11,332 bases of DNA from NCBI GenBank assembly GCA_025936205.1, contig JAICTU010000302.1, forward strand, positions 1 to 11,332, given 5' to 3'. A program made the position numbers and the translations under genes. Source of the stretch: Polyangiaceae bacterium (GTDB lineage Bacteria > Myxococcota > Polyangia > Polyangiales > Polyangiaceae). How positions within the stretch are numbered: the stretch's first letter is position 1; each line of letters starts with the position of its first letter. Below the pieces are notes generated by a model. The model made no database searches, had not been told where the DNA came from, and worked only from the letters and a program-made list of their open reading frames with translations. This document shows positions 1-5,293 of the stretch, piece by piece.

Positions 1-110
1 GGCTCGGCATCGTCCTGCACGTTGCAGCGCAGGCAGAGCCAGCCACGCGCCGCGCCGGGGCCCGCAAACTCGGCGAGTGCCAGCCCGCAGCCGGGGCAGC
101 AGGGCAGCAC
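1..110 (-). CDS. zinc-ribbon protein, N-terminal part (runs off the window)
   Basis: The minus strand is open from about 146 down to base 1 and encodes two Cys pairs, CCPGCG near the N-terminus and CLRCN about 20 residues later. This spacing is typical of a small treble-clef or zinc-ribbon metal-binding module. I chose the GTG at 110 because it places the first Cys pair right after the start, as is usual for such proteins; a GTG at 146 in the same frame would add 12 residues. Neither start has a clear Shine-Dalgarno sequence. The reading frame continues past base 1 with no stop, so only about 36 residues are visible and no function can be assigned. The ordered Cys pairs are the only support. 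Confidence 0.35.
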   Translation of the reverse strand, partial: MLPCCPGCGLALAEFAGPGAARGWLCLRCNVQDDAE

Positions 111-136
111 GGCTGAGCCGTGGCCACCCCGGGCAA

Positions 137-184
137 TCGTGCCCACTGGTGATGTCTCGTGCTGCCCGTTCGTGTCCACTGGTG
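137..184. repeat. pair of 15-bp direct repeats
   Basis: TCGTGCCCACTGGTG at 137-151 is repeated as TCGTGTCCACTGGTG at 170-184, with 14 of 15 bases identical and a 33-bp period. The pair lies in non-coding DNA just left of the tRNA-like element. It may be a protein-binding repeat or a small duplication. No further copy was noticed in the window. Confidence 0.5.
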
Positions 185-213
185 CTGAGGCCGCAGCGTC
201 TATTCCGCTGGTC

Positions 214-283
214 TGGTCGGTCGGTGTGCCACCATGCGGCTCTTTTAATCCGTAGGTCCCCGGTTCGAACCCGGGTCGACCCA
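214..283 (+). pseudogene. tRNA-Lys-like cloverleaf, probably a degenerate tRNA or attachment-site remnant
   Basis: The 3' half matches a bacterial tRNA-Lys. It has a perfect T arm (stem 259-263 with 271-275, loop TTCGAAC), an acceptor strand at 276-282 and discriminator A283. A full cloverleaf can be drawn. The acceptor is 214-220 with 276-282 (six of seven pairs, one of them G-T). Linker 221-222 is followed by a D stem GGTG/CACC (223-226 with 230-233). The anticodon stem is 235-239 with 250-254. The structure is abnormal: the D loop is only 3 nt and lacks the GG that contacts the T loop, and the anticodon loop is 10 nt (240-249) rather than 7. CCA is not encoded. Compared with the usual GCGGACTCTTAATCCGT segment it looks like loss of one A and gain of TT. 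A functional tRNA is unlikely. A pseudo-tRNA or the remnant of a tRNA-targeted integration fits better. Confidence 0.55.
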
Positions 284-315
284 CTGCAAAAACGCCGGAA
301 AACGAGGGAGCGAAG

Positions 316-338
316 GGCAGCGGAGCGTGACCGCTGCC
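316..338 (-). terminator. hairpin downstream of the ArsR/SRPBCC/DHFR-fold operon
   Basis: GGCAGCGG (316-323) pairs perfectly with CCGCTGCC (331-338) around a 7-nt loop. It lies about 60 nt past the stop of the minus-strand reductase gene. No T-run follows on either strand, so it would be an atypical terminator. It could equally be an incidental GC hairpin. Confidence 0.3.
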
Positions 339-399
339 TCCTGCGGACGGCAATCCGCTGCGCCGTCACAGGCGTCGCAGAACCAGAGCTCGCCTTTCC

Positions 400-1020
400 T
401 CAGCGCTTCCGCACCGCGTAGCTCAGGTGGGTCACCCGCTGCGTCCGCTCCGAACGGAGGGGCGTCAGCGCCACGCGGCTCGCGTCCACGCCCTCGAACA
501 GGCGGATTCCGGAGCCGAACAGCACCGGGGAGAGAGCGACCGAGAACTCGTCGATCAGGCCGCCATTCACGTACTCCACGATCGTTGCGGCGCCGCCCGC
601 GATGCGGACGTCTCGGTCGCCGGCCGCCTCTCGGGCTCGCGCGAGCGCGGTCTCGATGCCGTCGTTGACGAAGTGGAAGGTGGTTCCGCCCCGGCGCTCC
701 CAGGGGTCGCGCTTCTCGTGTGTTACGACGAAGACTGGCGTGTGGAAGGGCGCCTCCTCTGGCCAGGCGTGCTCGCCGGCGTCGAACATGCGCTTGCCCA
801 TGATGCTCGCGCCGGTGCGCTCGAACGTGTCCCGCAAGATGTCGTTGTCGCGCCCCTCCTCGCCGCCCTCGCCAAACTTCAGCAGCTCGCGGAAGAAGCG
901 CTGCGGGAAAACCCATTGCTGCAGCTCCATCCACTGAGGCCCCATCAAGTCCTTGGCGGACGCGGGCGCGATGAACCCGTCCAACGACATCGACACGCTG
1001 AAATACACCTTGCCAGCCAT
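400..1020 (-). CDS. DHFR-fold (RibD C-terminal domain) reductase family protein
   Basis: This 206-residue protein belongs to the family usually annotated as dihydrofolate reductase family or RibD_C, whose members are cytoplasmic NADPH-binding oxidoreductase folds with mostly unknown substrates. Visible hallmarks are the N-terminal beta strand followed by SLDGFIA (12-18), the GASIMGKRMFD segment (70-80), the AGGA nucleotide-loop signature (141-144) and the closing IDEFSVALSPVLFGSGIRLF block (156-175). Length is normal. The ATG directly abuts the TAA of the upstream gene (TAAATG), and its ribosome site GGAGGG lies inside the end of that gene, so translation is probably coupled. It is the last gene of the ArsR operon. 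True folate reduction is unlikely. Family assignment is secure, substrate unknown. Confidence 0.9.
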   Translation of the reverse strand: MAGKVYFSVSMSLDGFIAPASAKDLMGPQWMELQQWVFPQRFFRELLKFGEGGEEGRDNDILRDTFERTGASIMGKRMFDAGEHAWPEEAPFHTPVFVVTHEKRDPWERRGGTTFHFVNDGIETALARAREAAGDRDVRIAGGAATIVEYVNGGLIDEFSVALSPVLFGSGIRLFEGVDASRVALTPLRSERTQRVTHLSYAVRKR

Positions 1021-1521
1021 TTAGCCCTCCGATCCCTTCTGAACCATCTCGGTGACGTAGGTAGCCAGGTGGCTCAGAGTCTGCTGGCCACCCTCGATCG
1101 CGTGGTACTTCTCGACGGCGTCGTCGTGCAGCTGCGTGGTAGGGAATACGGTGCGCATCTCGATCCGGGTCGCCGCGCCGTCGGGCGCAAAGGTGAGGAC
1201 CGACTCGAAGGCGTTCGGGTCGCCGCGGAACTCACCGTGGAGCAGCGCGATCCGCTCCGGCGCAGTGATCTCGGTCCAGGTGATCCACTCCTGGTAGTCC
1301 GTCCCATCCGGTCCGTGCATCACGAAGCTCCACTCTCCGCCGACGCGGAACTCGAAGGAGCGCGTGGTGGTGGTGAACCCCTCTGGCCCCCACCAGCGCG
1401 ACAAGTGCCGGACCTCGGTGAACGCCTCGAAGACCAGCTCTCTTGGCGCGTCGATGCGCCGAGAGATCACGATCTCGCGGTCGGCCGTCAGCGACGGCGT
1501 GTGTAGTCCCGGCGCGCTCAT
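1021..1521 (-). CDS. AHSA1/SRPBCC-domain protein
   Basis: The 166-residue product is a START/Bet v1-like SRPBCC protein of the activator-of-Hsp90-ATPase-homologue-1 (AHSA1) type. These are cytoplasmic proteins with a hydrophobic cavity and generally unknown ligands. Family features are the opening ISRRIDAPRELVFEAFT (19-35), the RWWGPEGFTTT motif (42-52), the GGEWSFVMHGPDG turn (61-73) and the EWITWTEITAPERI stretch (78-91). The chosen ATG overlaps the stop of the ArsR gene as ATGA. A longer in-frame version reaching to 1617 would lie inside the ArsR gene and is rejected. ArsR plus AHSA1 pairs are common in bacteria, and the regulator is expected to control this gene. Ligand and phenotype cannot be read from the sequence. 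Confidence 0.92.
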   Translation of the reverse strand: MSAPGLHTPSLTADREIVISRRIDAPRELVFEAFTEVRHLSRWWGPEGFTTTTRSFEFRVGGEWSFVMHGPDGTDYQEWITWTEITAPERIALLHGEFRGDPNAFESVLTFAPDGAATRIEMRTVFPTTQLHDDAVEKYHAIEGGQQTLSHLATYVTEMVQKGSEG

Positions 1522-1865
1522 CGCGATTTCTCCTTCCCTGTCCGCTCGAGATCGCGCACGTACGCTTCCAGCCGGTCGAAGCTCTCGTTCCAGAACCGTT
1601 CGAAGCCGCCCGTCCATTCGTGAACCGGTCGTAGGCCACGGGCGTCGAGGCCGTACAGGCGCTGCTTGCCCGCCTTGCGGTCCCGCACCAGCCCGACCTC
1701 CCGCAGCACCCGCAGGTGCTTGGACGCCCCCGGCTGGGTCATCCCCAGCTCCTGCGCCAACCCCGTCACCGGCTGCTCACCGCCTCGCAGCAGCACCAGG
1801 ATCTGCCGGCGCTGCGGCTCGGCGATTGCGTTGAAGACGTCCGACGTCGTCGCTGCTCGTGCCAT
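1518..1865 (-). CDS. ArsR-family winged-helix transcriptional repressor
   Basis: A 115-residue single-domain regulator. The N-terminal FNAIAEPQRRQILVLLRGG (11-29), the recognition region LAQELGMTQPGASKHLRVLREVGLV (36-60) and the wing RKAGKQRLYGLD (63-74) are classic for ArsR/SmtB winged helices. No Cys is present and the metal-box residues of ArsR or SmtB are missing, so this is the metal-independent subgroup found next to SRPBCC genes. The C-terminal helix ends with a charged tail. I start at the ATG at 1865; an ATGATG at 1872-1877 would sit inside the -10 box and operator. No ribosome site precedes 1865, and the mRNA looks leaderless. It probably represses its own operon through the palindrome at 1877-1894. 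Confidence 0.92.
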   Translation of the reverse strand: MARAATTSDVFNAIAEPQRRQILVLLRGGEQPVTGLAQELGMTQPGASKHLRVLREVGLVRDRKAGKQRLYGLDARGLRPVHEWTGGFERFWNESFDRLEAYVRDLERTGKEKSR

Positions 1866-1872
1866 GTCCAAC

Positions 1873-1900
1873 ATCATATGCCAATATCGGCATACGTCAA
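1873..1900 (-). promoter_or_regulatory. sigma-70 type promoter of the ArsR operon
   Basis: Read on the minus strand, TTGACG (1900-1895) and TATGAT (1878-1873) are separated by 16 bp, a good housekeeping -35/-10 pair. The -10 box ends 7 nt before the ArsR ATG, so transcription should begin at or next to the start codon. The -35 box contains the TGA stop of the upstream lipoprotein gene. Confidence 0.7.
1877..1894. promoter_or_regulatory. palindromic operator of the ArsR regulator
   Basis: TATGCCAATATCGGCATA is an 18-bp palindrome with perfect 6-bp arms (TATGCC and GGCATA) and only one mismatched pair in the centre. It fills the spacer between the -35 and -10 boxes and touches the -10. A repressor bound here would block RNA polymerase, which fits autoregulation by the adjacent ArsR protein. 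Confidence 0.7.
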
Positions 1901-2166
1901 GCCGAGAGCCAGCCCTCCGCGCCTTCGCGTTCGCTCGATGATCCTCGTGCTCGAGCGGCGCTGCCCTGATAACGCCCCCATCTTTCTGGGCAAGCCGCTG
2001 GACACCTCGTCGGATCGCAACGTCCCGCGCGCTTCTCGAACGCACAGAACTCCTGGTCCTCGCTCTGTATCCACTCCGCATCCGGCACGTCGGTGTCGAT
2101 GCGAGTGGACGGGCCGCTCGCGCAGGCTGCCAGCAGCCAAACGCTCATCGGCAGCCAAGTCTTCAT
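1897..2166 (-). CDS. small Cys-rich lipoprotein, function unknown
   Basis: This 89-residue product begins MKTWLPMSVWLLAAC: a short positive start, a hydrophobic stretch and a lipobox LAAC with the lipidated Cys at 15, so it is expected to be exported and membrane anchored. The mature part has four more Cys (41, 50, 55, 59) in a compact block that could form two disulfides, followed by a low-complexity Arg/Ser/Glu tail. I recognise no family. GC at third codon positions is high over the first two thirds, which supports a real gene. Only GAGG placed very close to the ATG is seen as a ribosome site. Its TGA overlaps the -35 box of the ArsR promoter. It lies divergent from the EF-hand gene. Confidence 0.6.
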   Translation of the reverse strand: MKTWLPMSVWLLAACASGPSTRIDTDVPDAEWIQSEDQEFCAFEKRAGRCDPTRCPAACPERWGRYQGSAARARGSSSEREGAEGWLSA

Positions 2167-2368
2167 GCCTCATCAGTATCATGGCAGCTCGCTTGCTCGG
2201 GGTGGACGAGGGCTGTGCAGCGCCATGGCAGGGGCAGGGCAAAGTCTTCCCCACAAAAATCTTCCCTGGAATCTGCTGAAAAATGGCTCGCGCCACGAGC
2301 ATCTGGAGCGTGCGGCCGTTTTGGGGCGTGTCGCGACGGGTCTTGGCGGGTGCTGCGTGTAATCGCTC

Positions 2369-2387
2369 GAGGCCCTCCTGGGGCCTC
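2369..2387 (+). promoter_or_regulatory. leader hairpin upstream of the EF-hand gene
   Basis: GAGGCCC (2369-2375) pairs perfectly with GGGCCTC (2381-2387) around a 5-nt loop TCCTG. It ends about 10 nt before the AAGGAG ribosome site. It may stabilise the mRNA or modulate initiation. No T-run follows, so a terminator is unlikely. Confidence 0.4.
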
Positions 2388-2397
2388 TGAAGGAAAG

Positions 2398-2403
2398 AAG
2401 GAG
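2398..2403 (+). promoter_or_regulatory. ribosome binding site AAGGAG
   Basis: AAGGAG lies 7 nt before the ATG at 2411. It is one of the few strong Shine-Dalgarno sites in this window and fixes the start of the EF-hand gene. Confidence 0.8.
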
Positions 2404-2410
2404 TATTTCG

Positions 2411-2950
2411 ATGTTCAATTCAATCGCGGCCCTCGGTGTCGGTCTGATCACTGCGCTTGCCGCCGTGCCCGCTGCCGCGCACGACGGCCGCGGTCCGGCG
2501 TATCCGAGCTCGTATCCGGGTTCTTACCCGGGCGGTTATCCCGGTTCGTATCCGCCGCCAGCGCCCACGTATGCGCCGCCGCCCTATGCGCCGGCGACTC
2601 CGGTCGTGTTGGCGGATGCCCAGGTGGTGCTGCGCCAGGCGGATTATGACTTCGACGGCGGTGTCACGTTGCGTGAGGCGCAGTCGTTCGGCTGGACGCA
2701 GTTCAGTCGCGAGGACACGAATCGCGACGGGGTGCTCACGCGCTGGGAGCTGCGAGGTCTGAACGATGCCTTCGCCCGCGGTGCGCGTGCGGATGGTGTC
2801 GTCACCTTCGCCGAGTACGACGGCAATCTGCAGCGGCAATTCTATCGGCTCGACTACAACCGTGACGGGTTCTTGAGCCGTCGCGAGCTGGGCATCGCCA
2901 CGCCGCCGCCTTCCACGGGCGTGACGTGGAGCTGGCACTGGTCGCTATGA
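2411..2950 (+). CDS. secreted EF-hand calcium-binding protein
   Basis: A 179-residue exported protein. Residues 1-23 form a signal peptide with a likely cut after AVPAAA. Residues 30-62 are a Pro/Tyr/Gly/Ser linker with YPSS, YPGS, YPGG and YPGS units. The rest is helical with three canonical EF-hand loops: D78-D80-D82-E89, D102-N104-D106-E113 and D148-N150-D152-E159. A fourth, degenerate loop near 124-135 keeps DG and Glu12 but has lost the Asp at positions 1 and 3. It therefore probably binds Ca2+ in the periplasm or outside the cell, through two EF pairs. A strong AAGGAG site supports the start. Its stop overlaps the stop of the facing gene. Partner and physiological role are unknown. Confidence 0.9.
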   Translation: MFNSIAALGVGLITALAAVPAAAHDGRGPAYPSSYPGSYPGGYPGSYPPPAPTYAPPPYAPATPVVLADAQVVLRQADYDFDGGVTLREAQSFGWTQFSREDTNRDGVLTRWELRGLNDAFARGARADGVVTFAEYDGNLQRQFYRLDYNRDGFLSRRELGIATPPPSTGVTWSWHWSL

Positions 2951-3481
2951 CGCCGAGCGGCGCGGCCGCACCGCAGCCGGCGCCGATGATTCCGCGGGTT
3001 TCGTGCTGGCACGCTTGCGCGTGGAGGTCGGAGGTCGATGTGGCTTTTTGCCGTGTGACTTCGACGCCGTCTCCACGCGCCGTGCCGAGGGCGGCTGGGC
3101 CGGCGCTGGCGCGGCGAGGGCTGCTGCGCTCGGCGGCGCGGGCACGGCGGCGGGTTCCTGGGGCGCAGCAGGCGGGGGCGGGGCCGGGGCTTCGAGAGCT
3201 GGCGCCACGCGCGCGGGCACCGGTTGGGGCCGCGCAGGCGCGGCCGTGAGCGCCTGCACGCGCATCGACGGCGGGGGCGGCACCAGGGTGGCGCTGCTCA
3301 GCATGGCCCCGGCGGCCATGACCAGAACCGTGCCCGCAGCGAGCACCAGCTGCAGCATCGGCGTCGCCGGGCTGCCGTCGCTCGCGAGCCGTTCTTGCCA
3401 GGCGTGAGCGACGGAAGGGGACTGCGCGCGAGGCGCTTCAGAGGGCTCGTTCTGGGTCGGTTCCGGCGTCTCGGTTGCCAT
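2945..3481 (-). CDS. Ala/Pro-rich single-pass membrane protein, function unknown
   Basis: The 178-residue protein has an N-terminal Pro/Glu/Ser-rich cytoplasmic part (1-40), one transmembrane helix (about 42-62, PMLQLVLAAGTVLVMAAGAML) and a long Ala/Pro tail (68-132) ending in a very basic segment (134-178). The layout recalls TonB-like or envelope-spanning Pro-rich proteins, but no TonB C-terminal domain is present. I recognise no family. The Pro-rich tail could cross the periplasm and the basic end could contact peptidoglycan or polyanions; that is inference. The ATG at 3481 has no clear ribosome site. Such skewed composition can arise from GC-rich shadow frames, but the clean membrane helix and the tail-to-tail arrangement with the EF-hand gene favour a real gene. 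Confidence 0.65.
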   Translation of the reverse strand: MATETPEPTQNEPSEAPRAQSPSVAHAWQERLASDGSPATPMLQLVLAAGTVLVMAAGAMLSSATLVPPPPSMRVQALTAAPARPQPVPARVAPALEAPAPPPPAAPQEPAAVPAPPSAAALAAPAPAQPPSARRVETASKSHGKKPHRPPTSTRKRASTKPAESSAPAAVRPRRSAS

Positions 3482-3622
3482 GGCGGGGACAGTGTGCAGG
3501 GCGCCGAGAAGCTGGCAAGCGCGTTTCGTGTTTCATGGGAGCGGGCAGCGTCAGATCGGAGCAGCTCACCCCGACGGGTGCAGAGAGGCGAGAAGAATCG
3601 CGGGGAAAGGGAGCGCGGGCGC

Positions 3623-3650
3623 TTGTACCGAACAGGGCCGCGGCTAGACT
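3623..3650 (+). promoter_or_regulatory. possible sigma-70 promoter of the nucleotidyltransferase gene
   Basis: TTGTAC (3623-3628) and TAGACT (3645-3650) are separated by 16 bp. A start near 3657 would leave a leader of about 33 nt before the ATG at 3690. The boxes match consensus at four of six bases each. Confidence 0.45.
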
Positions 3651-3689
3651 GCGAGCGGCCGGATTGGCCACCGTCTGAAAGAGGTCGGA

Positions 3690-4469
3690 ATGTTTCCTCA
3701 CCAGGCCGAGACCTTGGCGCGCGTCAGCGCTCACTTCTCCGCGGACGCGTCCGTGACGGCGCTGCTGCTCGGGGGTTCGATCGCTCACGGCTTTCACTCG
3801 GAGCAGTCGGACGTGGACATCATGATCGTGGTCTCCGACGACGATCATCGCGAGCGTCTGGGGACGCCGCGCGCCTGCTTTTTCAGCCGTGAGCTGTGCA
3901 CGTACGAGGGGGGCTACGTGGACGGCAAATACATCTCGGAAGCGTTCCTGCGCGAGGTGGACGCGCGCGGCAGCGAGCCCGCGCGCTACGCCTTTCAGGA
4001 TGCGCGGGTCGTGTTCTCGCGCAGTGCCACGCTCGGCCCGCTGCTGGCGCAGATCCCTCGGTATCCGCTGGCGGACAAGGCCGCTCGCATCCAGCGCTTT
4101 CAGGGGCAGGTCGAGGCCTGGCTCTGGTACTGCAGCGAGGCGCTCGAGCGGCAGAACTTGCCGCTGCTGCGCACGGCCGTGGCCAAGCTCACGTTGTTCG
4201 GAGGGCGCCTGGTGCTCGCACACAATGAGATGTTGTACCCGTACCTCAAGTGGTTCCTGCGCGTGCTCGCCACCGCACCGGATCAGCCGCCGGGGCTGGT
4301 GGCACGCATCGAAGAGCTCGCGCTCGAGCCGAGCCGCGAGCGCATCGACGCCTTCGGAAAGCTGATCAAAGAGTTCAAGGGCTGGGACATGAACGCCTGG
4401 GGCGCGCAGTTCCTGCAGGACAGCGAGCTCAGCTGGTTCCATTCCTCGGCCCCGGTCGACGACATCTGA
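3690..4469 (+). CDS. nucleotidyltransferase-domain protein
   Basis: A 259-residue cytoplasmic protein with an N-terminal Pol-beta-like nucleotidyltransferase fold. The signature is GGS (28-30), then HGFHSEQSDVDIMIV with the paired metal-binding Asp41 and Asp43. A third acidic residue may be Asp78 in GGYVDGKY. The remainder (about 95-259) is helical, like the C-terminal domain of aminoglycoside or lincosamide adenylyltransferases and of minimal nucleotidyltransferases. It should transfer a nucleotide to a small molecule, RNA or protein, but the acceptor cannot be told. No HEPN partner gene lies beside it, which argues against a MNT-HEPN toxin-antitoxin pair. AAAGAGG at 3678-3684 supports the start. 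It is a single-gene unit ending 30 nt from a convergent gene. Confidence 0.85.
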   Translation: MFPHQAETLARVSAHFSADASVTALLLGGSIAHGFHSEQSDVDIMIVVSDDDHRERLGTPRACFFSRELCTYEGGYVDGKYISEAFLREVDARGSEPARYAFQDARVVFSRSATLGPLLAQIPRYPLADKAARIQRFQGQVEAWLWYCSEALERQNLPLLRTAVAKLTLFGGRLVLAHNEMLYPYLKWFLRVLATAPDQPPGLVARIEELALEPSRERIDAFGKLIKEFKGWDMNAWGAQFLQDSELSWFHSSAPVDDI

Positions 4470-4475
4470 ACATCG

Positions 4476-4497
4476 CGCTGACCGCGCCGCGCCAGCG
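4476..4497. terminator. possible bidirectional terminator hairpin
   Basis: CGCTG (4476-4480) pairs with CAGCG (4493-4497) in the 30-nt gap between two convergent genes. The stem is short and no T-run is present, so this is suggested mainly by position. Confidence 0.25.
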
Positions 4498-4499
4498 TC

Positions 4500-5120
4500 C
4501 TAGAAGTACGTCACGCTGAGCAACACCCCGAGCGTACCCACCGACAGCCGCGCATCGTCACCGCGCACGGTCTCCAGCTCCAGCCGGCCCGCAACGCCGA
4601 GGCCCCAGTTACCGCCGATCGGCCATTCGTAGCCGAGGTCGCCCTCGAAGCCGATGCCCGTCATGGCGTCGTATTCGTCGCCGCGAAATTTGAAGGAGGC
4701 GCGGGACACACCAAGCACGCCCGTCATGTAGAGGTTGGACGGGAAGTAGTACGTCAGCCCCAGGCCGAGCAGGGTGAAGGTGAGGGAAATGTCGTCCAGG
4801 TCGCCCAGGCTTTCGGGGCCGCGGGATACCGATGGCTCGAACATCGAATTGACGGAGAGCCGCCCGTGCAGCGCCAGATCCGGAGCGATGGCTCCGCCGA
4901 GATCCGCGGAGAAGAGCAGGCCGCCGCCGCTCAGCGTGATGTCGTTCACATCGTCGTCCGCGACCACAGCTCCCAGGCCACCGTCGAGCCGCAGCATCAA
5001 GCCCTGATGATTCGGCTCATACGGGCGGTAGTAATAGCGGTGTCGGGGCGCCGCTTCCGCGATGGAGGGCAGCGCGATCAGTGCAGCAAGCAGAGTGATG
5101 GAGCAAGCGAAGCGCATCAT
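4500..5120 (-). CDS. outer-membrane beta-barrel protein
   Basis: A 206-residue exported protein. Residues 1-23 are a signal peptide with a likely cut after AEA. A Tyr/Arg-rich segment (27-37, HRYYYRPYEPN) then leads into repeated amphipathic beta strands such as LMLRLDGGLGAVV, DISLTFTLLGLGLTYYF, WGLGVAGRLELETV and TLGVLLSVTYF. The chain ends in Phe, the usual C-terminal recognition residue for outer-membrane assembly by BAM. Size suits an eight-stranded OmpA-like or OmpW-like barrel; ligand unknown. Two adjacent ATG codons (5120 and 5117) are possible starts and neither has a ribosome site. It is transcribed alone or after the PadR gene, 173 nt upstream on the same strand. Confidence 0.88.
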   Translation of the reverse strand: MMRFACSITLLAALIALPSIAEAAPRHRYYYRPYEPNHQGLMLRLDGGLGAVVADDDVNDITLSGGGLLFSADLGGAIAPDLALHGRLSVNSMFEPSVSRGPESLGDLDDISLTFTLLGLGLTYYFPSNLYMTGVLGVSRASFKFRGDEYDAMTGIGFEGDLGYEWPIGGNWGLGVAGRLELETVRGDDARLSVGTLGVLLSVTYF

Positions 5121-5163
5121 CGCAAAGCTATTGCACAGCGATCACGGCCGATCAAATGCGCGA

Positions 5164-5196
5164 ACAGCGCGCCACCTTCGCTGGCGTGCGCGCTGT
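5164..5196. terminator. hairpin between the PadR and beta-barrel genes
   Basis: ACAGCGCGC (5164-5172) and GCGCGCTGT (5188-5196) form a perfect 9-bp inverted repeat with a 15-nt loop. It lies downstream of the PadR stop and upstream of the barrel gene. It may end the PadR transcript or structure the barrel leader. There is no T-run. Confidence 0.4.
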
Positions 5197-5293
5197 CGCT
5201 CGATGCCTCACTTCGTGCCGGCTGTTTCACCAGATGGAGCAACACGCAGCTTCTGCGGGAACGCCCCGCACGAGGCGCACGCGAGCATCGCCG

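Noticed and set aside
427..1506. 359-codon open frame on the plus strand
   Set aside because: It is antisense to the DHFR-fold and SRPBCC genes, whose family motifs are clear; its translation shows no recognisable domain. Long shadow frames are expected in GC-rich DNA.
1597..1617. Upstream start giving a 198-residue SRPBCC protein
   Set aside because: It would extend deep into the ArsR gene and adds residues unlike the family; the ATGA overlap start is better supported.
2241..2266. Two TCTTCCC copies with 15-bp period upstream of the EF-hand gene
   Set aside because: Seven bases repeated once is too short to be distinguished from chance in this region.
3007..3019. TGGCACGCTTGC resembling a sigma-54 promoter
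   Set aside because: GG and GC are only 7 bp apart instead of 10, and it lies within a coding region.
3438..4442. 334-codon open frame on the minus strand
   Set aside because: It runs antisense to the nucleotidyltransferase, which has intact GGS and DxD motifs, and shows no domain of its own.
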